Origin: Pelodictyon phaeoclathratiforme BU-1
GTDB lineage: Bacteria; Bacteroidota; Chlorobiia; Chlorobiales; Chlorobiaceae
NCBI RefSeq assembly: GCF_000020645.1
Contig: NC_011060.1
Coordinates: 1,316,501-1,380,500 of the forward strand
Direction of reading: 5' to 3'
DNA: 64,000 nucleotides
Below, in pieces: positions 1 to 6,662 of this stretch (its first letter is position 1; every line of letters starts with the position of its first letter). The position numbers and the translations under genes are program-made. The notes under the pieces were generated by a model. That model saw only the letters and a program-made list of their open reading frames with translations, did not search any database and was not told where the DNA came from.

Positions 1-428
1 TGTTGGAGTATTGCTTACATTTGTTATCCATGGGGGAATTAGGGACGTTCATGAAGTCATTATTTTGCCCTGATCACAATGCAGGGTTAACTTTCTGCGA
101 TACTCACCAATCAGTAGAGGCATGCCGAGAGATCCAAGACTCGATTCGCCAGACAAGTTGCATTAATGCAGGAAATAGGTGAGGCAGTCCAATAGAATCA
201 CAGTAATTTATTGTTTTTAACGTGTTTTACTGCAATCGTATATTTCCTTTTTGCAAAACGAGTTGTTCTACCCAAAGGCTCCCATAACCCTTGCGGCTTT
301 CGAATGGATAAAAAAACTCTCTCCAGGCGGAATGTCGAGGAAAAGAAACGCTTCCCTGGCGACGGGATGCCGCAGGCCCTCAAGGCCGAACTGATGGCTT
401 GCCTCTCGATAGACAAGAGGGTGAAGGC
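1..428. other. Left-edge region without a recognisable gene
   Basis: Only a 73-codon open frame (211-432, plus strand) lies here and it does not resemble a family I know. RhuM-family genes often sit next to type I restriction-modification genes, so the stretch could be the decayed end of such a neighbour, but nothing in the sequence proves it. Confidence 0.3.
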
Positions 429-951
429 ATGAGCGGGAGAAAAAAACAGGTAAGGAACTCTCTATCGTCCGCTCTTCGGCGGCTGAATATCTGACCTTTG
501 TCGCCGGTTGTCGGCAAGTCGGAACCAGCGTTGAAATGCGCTATGAGTATGAAAATATCTGGCTGACGCAGAAAATGATGGCAATACCGTATGATGTCTC
601 CGTTCCTGCCATAAACCAGCATCTGAAGCGTATTGTCGATGATAATGAGCTTGAAGAAACCTCAGTTATTAAGGATTACTTAACAACTGCCAGCGACGGC
701 AAAAACTATCAGGTCAAGCACTACAATCTTCATGCGATGATTGCTGTCGGCTTCAATATTGAAAACGAACGTGCTGTACAGTTTCGTAAATGGGCCAATC
801 AGATGAAATTTTTCAGGATGCCGGAAAGGTGACAGCAGAAATTGCCAAAGCACACGCCGAAAGCGAGTTTGAAAAGTACCGGATCGTGCAGGACAGGCTG
901 TTTGAAAGCGACTTTGACGTTTATCTTCTCGTAACAGAAGCAGTTATTTGA
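429..951 (+). pseudogene. RhuM-family (virulence RhuM-like) gene, broken by frameshift and internal deletion
   Basis: Three pieces of one RhuM-type protein can be read in order. The ATG at 429 opens MSGRKK and runs into a run of seven A; the family-like text (KELSIVRSSAAEYL) continues in another frame. That frame then runs without a stop through ENIWLTQKMM and ends in QFRKWANQ near 805. The C-terminal piece (VTAEIAKAHAESEFEKY, then VQDRLFESDFD) is in a third frame from about 808 to the TGA at 949-951. The catalytic-like middle, normally over 100 residues, is missing between the second and third pieces. RhuM proteins are of unknown biochemical role and are often linked to restriction-modification loci. 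The pieces are seen directly; the family name is from recognition of the conserved text. Confidence 0.75.
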
Positions 952-1194
952 TGTGAACCCATCATGGAGAGCTGGCCATTCCAGGAGTTGCGAGATTGGA
1001 TTGTAGCGGGAGTGTTGCATCTTGTGATGGGTCAGGGAATCGATTGAAATTACATCGTCGTGATTTTCGAAGCCCTGCAGGAAGGCTCTCGAAGCAGGGG
1101 GATGAAGGGCATGGAAAACAACCTGGTTCCCATGCCTAACCAGCACACCGTCGAATTACGGTTATTCAGTGAAAGTACATCGCCAGTAACTCTT
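952..1194. other. Spacer between the RhuM relic and the Rpn gene; no gene recognised
   Basis: About 240 bases. Frames are interrupted and none gives a family I recognise. The stretch lies downstream of both flanking genes, which converge on it. Confidence 0.3.
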
Positions 1195-2169
1195 TTACGA
1201 TGGGTCAGTTTTTCCGAAAACAGCTTCCAGAGTCGGGGCTGTGAGAACGGCTTCACTCCATGTTTCCAGCTCATCCTCTTTTGCGCTCCCTAATCGGACT
1301 GATACCCACTCAGGCAAAGGGCCAAAGCGACGCTCAAGCTGCCTTTTCAATAACCTTGATTCGCCCTCGACGCGGCCTTCAACACGGCCCTCAACACGGC
1401 CTTTGGCTATTCCCTTGGCAATGCCAATACGTTCTACGCTTGTAATGTATTGCACTTTTTCTCTCTCCTCAATTGTTTCAAGTTCTTGCCAGACCTTGCT
1501 ATTCAACCATTCCGGCAGTTGCATTAACCAGTCGATGACATTGAATAAGTTGATTACCCGTTGTTTATCCCAATGCCGGTCATACAATATCCGCAGTAAA
1601 CGGAGTTTTGCGTTGTACCGTTCCTGATCCTCTGTTCTGGTCTTTTTGGTCAGGATGTGTGCCGCCGTAATCCATCCAAAAGCGTTATCCGATGCCAGCA
1701 GCTCGTCGAGTTTGTCTTCATAATCTGTCAGTTTGGCAACCGGGAACTCCAGCGTATGGCGACATCCCAGCACAGAAAAACCATAAGAGGTTGGTTTCCA
1801 AAGCTTGTGTTCATCGGCCAGCACCGCCAAACTTGCTACAGGTCTTTTGTATCGGTCGAAAATCCGGTAATTGTACACAAACATCCGTTCGGCAAATTCG
1901 ACCTGCTTTTTGCCCTGCACTTCAACGTGGATGTATATCCAGCTTTCATTGCCACAACGTTCGGTCACCCTGACAAGTCGGTCAACAAAGCGTCTCCCCA
2001 GCTCAGCATCCTGCACCACTGCCCGCAACTCTTGATCCAGAAAAATATGCTCCTGTGACCAATCTATTTCAGCATGGGCATCCGGGAAATAAAAGGCCAT
2101 AAACTCCGAAAAGTAATGCTCAATGGCCTCTTTCCATGGGCTGTCATAGTGATCGTTCGAGTTTTCCAT
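1195..2169 (-). CDS. Rpn-family PD-(D/E)XK nuclease / putative transposase with DUF4351-like tail
   Basis: A 324-residue soluble protein of the type often annotated as cytosolic protein or Rpn-family recombination-promoting nuclease. The N-terminal half carries the nuclease-like core: an acidic segment with HAEIDW near residues 33-38, then IHVEVQGKK near 100-108, which supplies the E-x-Q/K of a PD-(D/E)XK site, followed by the MFVYNYRIFDRY helix. The last 60 residues (LLKRQLERRFGPLPEW onward) match the DUF4351 type of tail. Between them is a short run of GRVE repeats, encoded by near-identical 12-base units at about 1365-1400, that could change copy number. The gene stands alone and converges with the RhuM relic. 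Members of this group are scattered and multicopy in Chlorobi and cyanobacteria. The family call is fairly sure; any recombination role is only inferred. Confidence 0.7.
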   Translation of the reverse strand: MENSNDHYDSPWKEAIEHYFSEFMAFYFPDAHAEIDWSQEHIFLDQELRAVVQDAELGRRFVDRLVRVTERCGNESWIYIHVEVQGKKQVEFAERMFVYNYRIFDRYKRPVASLAVLADEHKLWKPTSYGFSVLGCRHTLEFPVAKLTDYEDKLDELLASDNAFGWITAAHILTKKTRTEDQERYNAKLRLLRILYDRHWDKQRVINLFNVIDWLMQLPEWLNSKVWQELETIEEREKVQYITSVERIGIAKGIAKGRVEGRVEGRVEGESRLLKRQLERRFGPLPEWVSVRLGSAKEDELETWSEAVLTAPTLEAVFGKTDPS

Positions 2170-2584
2170 TCGATCTCCTTTGTTCGGGCAAAGTACCGAT
2201 CAGTAACAATCGGCATGAGTCACACCAAGCCGTCATCAAACCAAATATAGAGGGGAGTGCGCTTAAAACAAAATCCATTCGGCGACCCTTTGCCTCCACA
2301 TCCATCGCAGTGATGCTGTGCGGAGATAATGGGAGCAATCGGCAAAAGTTGTTCTGCACAAATCAAAATGAGGGTTGCGCTCGGTTTCAGGATTTACGAA
2401 GGTGTTTTTCCTGGATTTCTTGACGGATCTCCATTTATTCTGTAATTTTTCCCTCAATCTGTTATTGCCGAAATAAGAGGATGAAATCGAGTTTTTAATC
2501 CTGACTGGAGCGGAAGGCAGTTCATGTCACTGCAAGCTATCTGGACGGGGCGATTATAATAATCTTCGGATACAGGGATGCTGC
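2170..2584. promoter_or_regulatory. Intergenic region between divergent genes (415 bases)
   Basis: Must hold the promoters of the minus-strand Rpn gene and the plus-strand TPM pair. The stretch 2430-2500 is AT-rich. No clear gene, operator or RNA motif was found. A LemA-family gene, which often precedes TPM pairs, is not present here. Confidence 0.3.
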
Positions 2585-3232
2585 ATGAAACAAATTGTAT
2601 CAGATCAGGAGCGCAGTCACCTTGATGGACGTGTCGCCGAGACGGAAAAGCGCACCGGAACCCAGATCGTTTTGAGCGTTATCCAGCGTAGTGATGCTTA
2701 CGCGGAACTGCCATGGAAAGCGTTTGCCCTCGGCGCATCCGCTGCCGGATTAATCCTTCTTCTGCTGGATTGGTGGTTGTACGACTGGTATCCTGATCTG
2801 CCTGCGTTGATCATGGTGGCTGGTATACTCTTATCCGGCGCCCTGCTGGCACTCTTGACCGTCATGTTTCCACGATTTGCGAAATGCTTCCTGTCCAGCT
2901 ATCGCGCTGAGGCGGAAGTGCAGCAGTATGCAAAATCACTCTTTCTGGATCGCGAGCTGTTTGCTACCCGTAAAAGGACAGGGATTCTGCTACTGGTGAG
3001 TTTATTTGAGCGTCGGATTGTCATTCTTTCGGACAAGGGAGTGGACGTGCATCTACAGGAAGAGGATAGAAGAATCATGATTGCGGCAATGACTCCGTTC
3101 TTGAAGAGTAAACAAATCAGTCAGGCATTTGATGCCGGTTTGGACTCTCTCTCCAGCATACTGGCAACCACATCCAAGGAAGCAACGGACAACGAATTGC
3201 CCGACGAAATTATCGAGGAGGAGGGACTATGA
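2585..3232 (+). CDS. TPM-domain (DUF477) membrane protein
   Basis: A 215-residue protein. The N-terminal part (HLDGRVAETEKRTGTQIVL) is the start of a TPM domain; it is interrupted by two hydrophobic segments at about residues 45-64 and 72-97, and the domain resumes with the RKRTGILLLVSLFERR and VILSDKGV strands near 130-155. This arrangement matches the smaller partner of TPM pairs, in which the domain faces the periplasm or cytoplasm around a membrane hairpin. It ends four bases inside the start of the YgcG-like gene (ATGA overlap), so the two are co-translated. TPM pairs are usually found with LemA; that gene is absent from the immediate neighbourhood. Function is unknown: related domains have been tied to photosystem II repair in plants and to cell-envelope roles in bacteria. 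Confidence 0.75.
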   Translation: MKQIVSDQERSHLDGRVAETEKRTGTQIVLSVIQRSDAYAELPWKAFALGASAAGLILLLLDWWLYDWYPDLPALIMVAGILLSGALLALLTVMFPRFAKCFLSSYRAEAEVQQYAKSLFLDRELFATRKRTGILLLVSLFERRIVILSDKGVDVHLQEEDRRIMIAAMTPFLKSKQISQAFDAGLDSLSSILATTSKEATDNELPDEIIEEEGL

Positions 3233-4176
3233 AGAGACGATTGATCATCCTGTTACTCCCGATCATGCTTATGATCAGCACGATACTTCTTGCGGCAGAC
3301 GTCCCTTATCTGACGGGCAGGATCACGGACAATGCACAGCTTCTCTCCCAGGAGGTTAACCGCTCATTGTCGGATAGCCTGCAGGCGCATGAAAAACGCA
3401 CCGGAAACCAGATTGCTGTTCTGACGATTTCCACGCTCGGTGGCGAGAGCATTGAAGATTACTCAGTCAGGGTTTTCGAATCCTGGAAACTCGGCCAGAA
3501 AGACAAGGATAATGGTGTTTTGATGGTGGTGGTTCCTGGCGACCGGCGGATGCGCATCGAAGTGGGGTACGGTCTTGAGGGAACGCTTACCGATGCAATG
3601 GCGGGACGCATTATTCAAACGGTTATGACCCCTAAATTCAAAAAAAGTGACTTTGAAGGTGGTATCGTTGACGGTACCAATGCTGTGATGAAACTTCTTG
3701 AGGGAGGGGAATTACCCCAGTCAGAGGTCAAGAGCGGTTCGATGAACAAGTCGAAATTCTTTGAAATTGAAGGGCCGGAGCTTTCGATTCAGGAACGTAT
3801 TCTTTTAGGAGCGTTTATTTTCGGAATCATCGGATTATTTACCGCAATCGGGATACTGACGCCGGGTGTCGGATGGTTTTTATACTTCTTTCTGATACCA
3901 TTCTGGGCAGTTTTTCCGATCGTTGTCCTTGGGTCAGACGTTGCGTTTTATTGTCTTATCGTCTATCTGATCGGCTTCCCGATTACAAAGCTTTTTATAC
4001 GAAAAACCGACTGGTATAAAAAAGCTCAAAAAGATTTCCAGACCAAGGGGCAGACTTCAATCGGCGGACTTTCGATTAGTTCAGGCAGTTCTGGTTCATC
4101 ATGGTCGTCCGGTGGATCCGGTTTTTCAGGCGGTGGCGGATCATCGGGCGGCGGCGGTGCGTCCGGCAGTTGGTAG
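3229..4176 (+). CDS. YgcG-family TPM-domain protein with Gly/Ser-rich tail
   Basis: A 315-residue exported membrane protein. Residues 1-23 form a signal peptide or anchor (KRRLIILLLPIMLMISTILL), residues 25-165 a complete TPM domain (GRITDNAQLL, RTGNQIAVLTI, DNGVLMVVVPGDRRMRIEVGYGLEG, then SDFEGGIVDG), followed by hydrophobic segments at about 195-215 and 220-250, and a low-complexity tail of Gly and Ser that is the hallmark of YgcG proteins. It is the second gene of a two-gene operon with the preceding TPM protein. A scrap of a related gene survives at 5197-5252. The biochemical role of YgcG proteins is not settled. A strong hairpin follows the stop. Confidence 0.8.
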   Translation: MKRRLIILLLPIMLMISTILLAADVPYLTGRITDNAQLLSQEVNRSLSDSLQAHEKRTGNQIAVLTISTLGGESIEDYSVRVFESWKLGQKDKDNGVLMVVVPGDRRMRIEVGYGLEGTLTDAMAGRIIQTVMTPKFKKSDFEGGIVDGTNAVMKLLEGGELPQSEVKSGSMNKSKFFEIEGPELSIQERILLGAFIFGIIGLFTAIGILTPGVGWFLYFFLIPFWAVFPIVVLGSDVAFYCLIVYLIGFPITKLFIRKTDWYKKAQKDFQTKGQTSIGGLSISSGSSGSSWSSGGSGFSGGGGSSGGGGASGSW

Positions 4177-4188
4177 GTGATTCCGGGA

Positions 4189-4226
4189 AAAGAGAGAGGG
4201 AGCCGGAGAAAGGGCTCCCTCTCTTT
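4189..4226. terminator. Strong hairpin between convergent genes
   Basis: AGAGAGGGAGCC at 4193-4204 pairs perfectly with GGCTCCCTCTCT at 4213-4224, and the flanks add A/T pairs that give a U-rich side in both directions. It lies between the YgcG stop and the end of the minus-strand repeat protein, so it can serve as a bidirectional intrinsic terminator. Confidence 0.85.
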
Positions 4227-4252
4227 CTGCTTATGGTCGAGTCCTCTCCTGT

Positions 4253-5056
4253 CTATGGTCTGCCGTCGGGTCTGCCGTCAGGTCTGGAATCGGGCCTCCC
4301 ATCCGGCCTCTGGTCAGGTCGTCCCTGAGGCTGATCTTGAGACTGAGGCCTTCCGTCCGGTCTGTAATCAGGTCTGCCATCTGGTCTCTGGTCAGGACGT
4401 CCCTGAGGCTGATCTTGGGACTGAGGCCTTCCGTCCGGTCTGTAATCGGGCCTGCCATCAGGTCTCTGATCAGGTCGTCCCTGAGGCTGATTCTGTGGCT
4501 GAGGTCTCTGGTCGGGTCTGCCGTCTGGTCTGAAATCAGGCCTTCCGTCTGGTCTGCCATCGGGTCTGCTGTCCGGTCTGAAGTCGGGCCTGCCGTCTGG
4601 TCTGTCTCCCGGTCTGAAACCAGGTCTGCTATCGGGCCGTCTGTCGCGGATTCTCTGTTCCTCGAAATGCCTGTTCCAGTAGGTTCTGTCTTGTTTGCGG
4701 TATTCAAGGTCGCGGCGACGCCTGATATCGTTCCAATTATGTCTTCTGATCTGGTAGGGGAGATCCCAATTTCTGACACGACACCATGGCCCGCGGAAAG
4801 AGGGAGAACGGAACCATCCGCCGTTGCGGTAAATGAAGTATAATCCGTCGTACCGGATGACATCGTAGTTCCATCCCCAGGAAACGGCTAAACCGTAATC
4901 GTCGAGGTAGATGAAGTCGGGACTTCTTTCTACTACCACTGAGGGACTGCCCCCTATGTTGAGGTGCAGATTGAGATCCGCATGGGCATTACTCACAGGA
5001 GTGCAGAGCAGCACTCCAGCGATCCCTGCGGCGGCCAGAACAAGTGATTTTTTCAT
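4253..5056 (-). CDS. Exported protein with an Arg-Pro-Asp-rich repeat tail
   Basis: A 267-residue protein. Residues 1-26 are a typical signal peptide (KKSLVLAAAGIAGVLLC then SNAHA). Residues 27-125 form a compact region with DFIYLDDYGLAVSWGWNYD and YDGLYFIYRNGGWFRS, a Tyr/Trp-rich pattern seen in small envelope proteins of unknown role. From about residue 140 to the end the chain is almost entirely Gly-Arg-Pro-Asp units (GRPDQRPDGRPDYRPDGRP), highly charged and proline-rich, hence extended and probably disordered. The gene is monocistronic and shares a bidirectional hairpin with ygcG. I do not know a function; binding to polyanions or to the cell wall is only a guess. The DNA coding the tail contains 78-base tandem units listed separately. 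Confidence 0.75.
   Translation of the reverse strand: MKKSLVLAAAGIAGVLLCTPVSNAHADLNLHLNIGGSPSVVVERSPDFIYLDDYGLAVSWGWNYDVIRYDGLYFIYRNGGWFRSPSFRGPWCRVRNWDLPYQIRRHNWNDIRRRRDLEYRKQDRTYWNRHFEEQRIRDRRPDSRPGFRPGDRPDGRPDFRPDSRPDGRPDGRPDFRPDGRPDQRPQPQNQPQGRPDQRPDGRPDYRPDGRPQSQDQPQGRPDQRPDGRPDYRPDGRPQSQDQPQGRPDQRPDGRPDSRPDGRPDGRP
4317..4550. repeat. Three tandem 78-base units inside the RPD protein gene
   Basis: Units begin at 4317, 4395 and 4473, each with G-G-(T/A)-C-G-T-C-C-C-T-G-A-G-G and each 78 bases long, coding 26 residues. The first two are nearly identical, the third has diverged after its first 20 bases. Unit length is a multiple of three, so copy-number change by slippage would keep the frame. 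Confidence 0.85.
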
Positions 5057-5196
5057 GGATGGTTTCTTTGATTGAGTGAATCATTATCGAAGGCTCTCAT
5101 GGTTCAAGGGGGGTGACCCTGGAAGAATGCACTCCTTCTTCCCCGTATGACGTTCTTTCCTGAAAAAACATTCTCAATCACAATCAACATAATCCC

Positions 5197-5252
5197 CTGA
5201 ATTTAAAACCGGTGACTTTGAAGGCGGGATCGTTGGCGGTGCCGGGGCGTTC
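5197..5252 (+). pseudogene. Short relic of a YgcG/TPM gene
   Basis: Read on the plus strand this gives SPEFKTGDFEGGIVGGAGAF, which lines up with TPKFKKSDFEGGIVDGTNAV of the intact YgcG protein (DNA 3632-3688), with a 13-base identical core GTGACTTTGAAGG. A TAA stop precedes it and no start is available. It ends at the trmB stop codon. It looks like the leftover of a second, deleted TPM gene. Confidence 0.6.
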
Positions 5253-5865
5253 AGGCTTCGATGTGCTCTGTTTTCCTGAGCAGAATCCTGAAGAAGGTAC
5301 GGAAGTCCTGTTCCAGCCATTTTCGCTCAAATCTGGTGTCGAATTGTGCTGGTATGGTGCTGTTTTCAACCTCGAAGCCGGTGCCGGGGAGCTGCTTCAG
5401 CACCCAGTTATAATAATCTTTGCTGTCGGTCACGATGAGCGCTTCGCAGCCTGAAATAAGCCGGTTGTTGAGCAGGCGCAGGTATTGCGGCGAAAAGAGT
5501 CTGTACTTGATATGCCTTCTTTTTGGCCAGGGATCGGGAAAGAGCGAATAAGCCCGTGAAAGAGAACATGCGGGGAAGAGGTGGGTAAAGGCGTTGCTTG
5601 CGCACGACTCGAGCAGTCGGATGTTATCGATGTTATGGATTGCAACCTTTTTTGCAAGCTCCGTTATCAGGCCGGATTTCTTTTCGATGCCGATAAACAG
5701 TCTGTCAGGGTATTCCGATGCCCTCCTGAGAAGATACTCACCGCTGCCGAAGCCTATTTCAACCTCGATTGTTCCGGCATCCTTAAGATTTATCTCTTCC
5801 CATGCTTGCCGATCTGCGATAATGACAGGGTTCTCGTAGAATGCCGCTCTGGTATCCATGAACAT
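5251..5865 (-). CDS. trmB: tRNA (guanine-N7-)-methyltransferase
   Basis: This 204-residue protein uses S-adenosylmethionine to methylate N7 of guanine 46 in the tRNA variable loop. The AdoMet site is EIGFGSGEYL (about residues 36-45) and IGIEKKS (about 58-64). The family signature LFPDPWPKRRHIKYRL lies near 108-123 and includes the catalytic Asp and substrate-binding residues; TDSKDYYNW follows near 146-154. Length is normal for a bacterial TrmB of the shorter kind. The start at 5865 (MFMDTRAAF) could instead be the second Met two codons downstream. It stands alone on the minus strand and its stop abuts the TPM relic. Confidence 0.93.
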   Translation of the reverse strand: MFMDTRAAFYENPVIIADRQAWEEINLKDAGTIEVEIGFGSGEYLLRRASEYPDRLFIGIEKKSGLITELAKKVAIHNIDNIRLLESCASNAFTHLFPACSLSRAYSLFPDPWPKRRHIKYRLFSPQYLRLLNNRLISGCEALIVTDSKDYYNWVLKQLPGTGFEVENSTIPAQFDTRFERKWLEQDFRTFFRILLRKTEHIEA

Positions 5866-6163
5866 ACAGGATTGCGTTATGATTCATGGGAAGCTCTGAA
5901 GCGTTGTTCCGACTCCGTCAGGGCGTCTATACTCGGCTCTTTTATAGGTGTTCCCATAAAAAGGGTCGGAATATACGTAAAGTCCTGACAGAGGCCTCAA
6001 CGAGTTTGAAGAATAGATCGATGAGGCGTTGTTTATTGCAGGAGATTGCCGGGTTTTTTTGGCAGGAAATATGCTGAACGGGTGGACTAATCACCGATGA
6101 ATGTTTTTCTCTGTTTTTTTTCTCGGGTAATTTTCTTAAAATGGGCCACTGTTCTTTCGTCGT
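5866..6163. promoter_or_regulatory. Divergent promoter region between trmB and the cobalamin leader
   Basis: Nearly 300 bases separate the trmB start from the riboswitch on the other strand. They must contain promoters for both directions. The part from about 6090 to 6145 is rich in T. No further gene or motif was recognised. Confidence 0.35.
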
Positions 6164-6376
6164 AGCTGGTGCCGGTTTAAAAGCCGGAGAATAGGGAATT
6201 ACGTGAAAATCGTAAACTGTACCCGCAACTGTACAACGGTAAGCTGCCAATAACACTCCATGGCCATCATGGATTGTCGAAAGCAGTCGTTTCAGGTCAC
6301 TGCACTCTTTTCCTCCCTGGAAAACTGCGGGAAGGCCTGCAACAGTATGAAGCCGTTATAGTCAGGAGACCTGCCA
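6164..6376 (+). promoter_or_regulatory. Cobalamin (AdoCbl) riboswitch
   Basis: The aptamer is recognisable by its ordered conserved blocks: GCTGGTGCC at 6165-6173, GGGAA and CGTGAAAATCG near 6194-6212, ACTGTACCCGCAACTGTA at 6216-6233 (the core CCCGCAACTG), GGTCAC-TGC near 6296-6303, GCGGGAAGGC near 6327-6336, AGTATGA, and the B12-box-like AGTCAGGAGACCTGCC at 6360-6375. It lies on the plus strand ahead of the TonB receptor gene. Binding of adenosylcobalamin normally turns such genes off. About 286 further leader bases separate the aptamer from the first start codon; no U-tract terminator is obvious there, so control at translation or by a more complex fold is possible. Confidence 0.95.
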
Positions 6377-6662
6377 GTTATTTTTGCATTACAAGATCGG
6401 ACTACGGGTTATAGTCGGGGCAAAGCTGTATCTCTTTTGCATTGCTTTTCATTTGATCTTTTTGCACGTCGTTTTGGCGGAATATTGCAGAGCGTTCCGA
6501 AACAACAGGGCTTCGTTCCCCCCGTTTCGCTCTTCTGTTTTTCTTCGCTGAACCCTGTTGCAAAAAAATCAGCGGCACTGTTTTCTGTCAGTTACACACC
6601 GCCTTCAGATAGCCCCTGTCAGTTGATGTATTTCTAAAACTGAAAACAGGTGAAAAAAACAA

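Noticed and set aside
799..1146. 115-codon minus-strand frame
   Set aside because: Antisense to the C-terminal RhuM fragment over part of its length and not recognisable elsewhere.
4177..4863. Plus-strand frames of 118 and 168 codons and a 210-codon alternative minus frame
   Set aside because: All arise from the low-complexity repeat DNA of the RPD protein; only the frame with a signal peptide is accepted.
6503..6567. Stem CAACAGGG/CCCTGTTG as the riboswitch terminator
   Set aside because: The stem is followed by A7, not by U residues, on the transcribed strand, and the loop is 42 bases.
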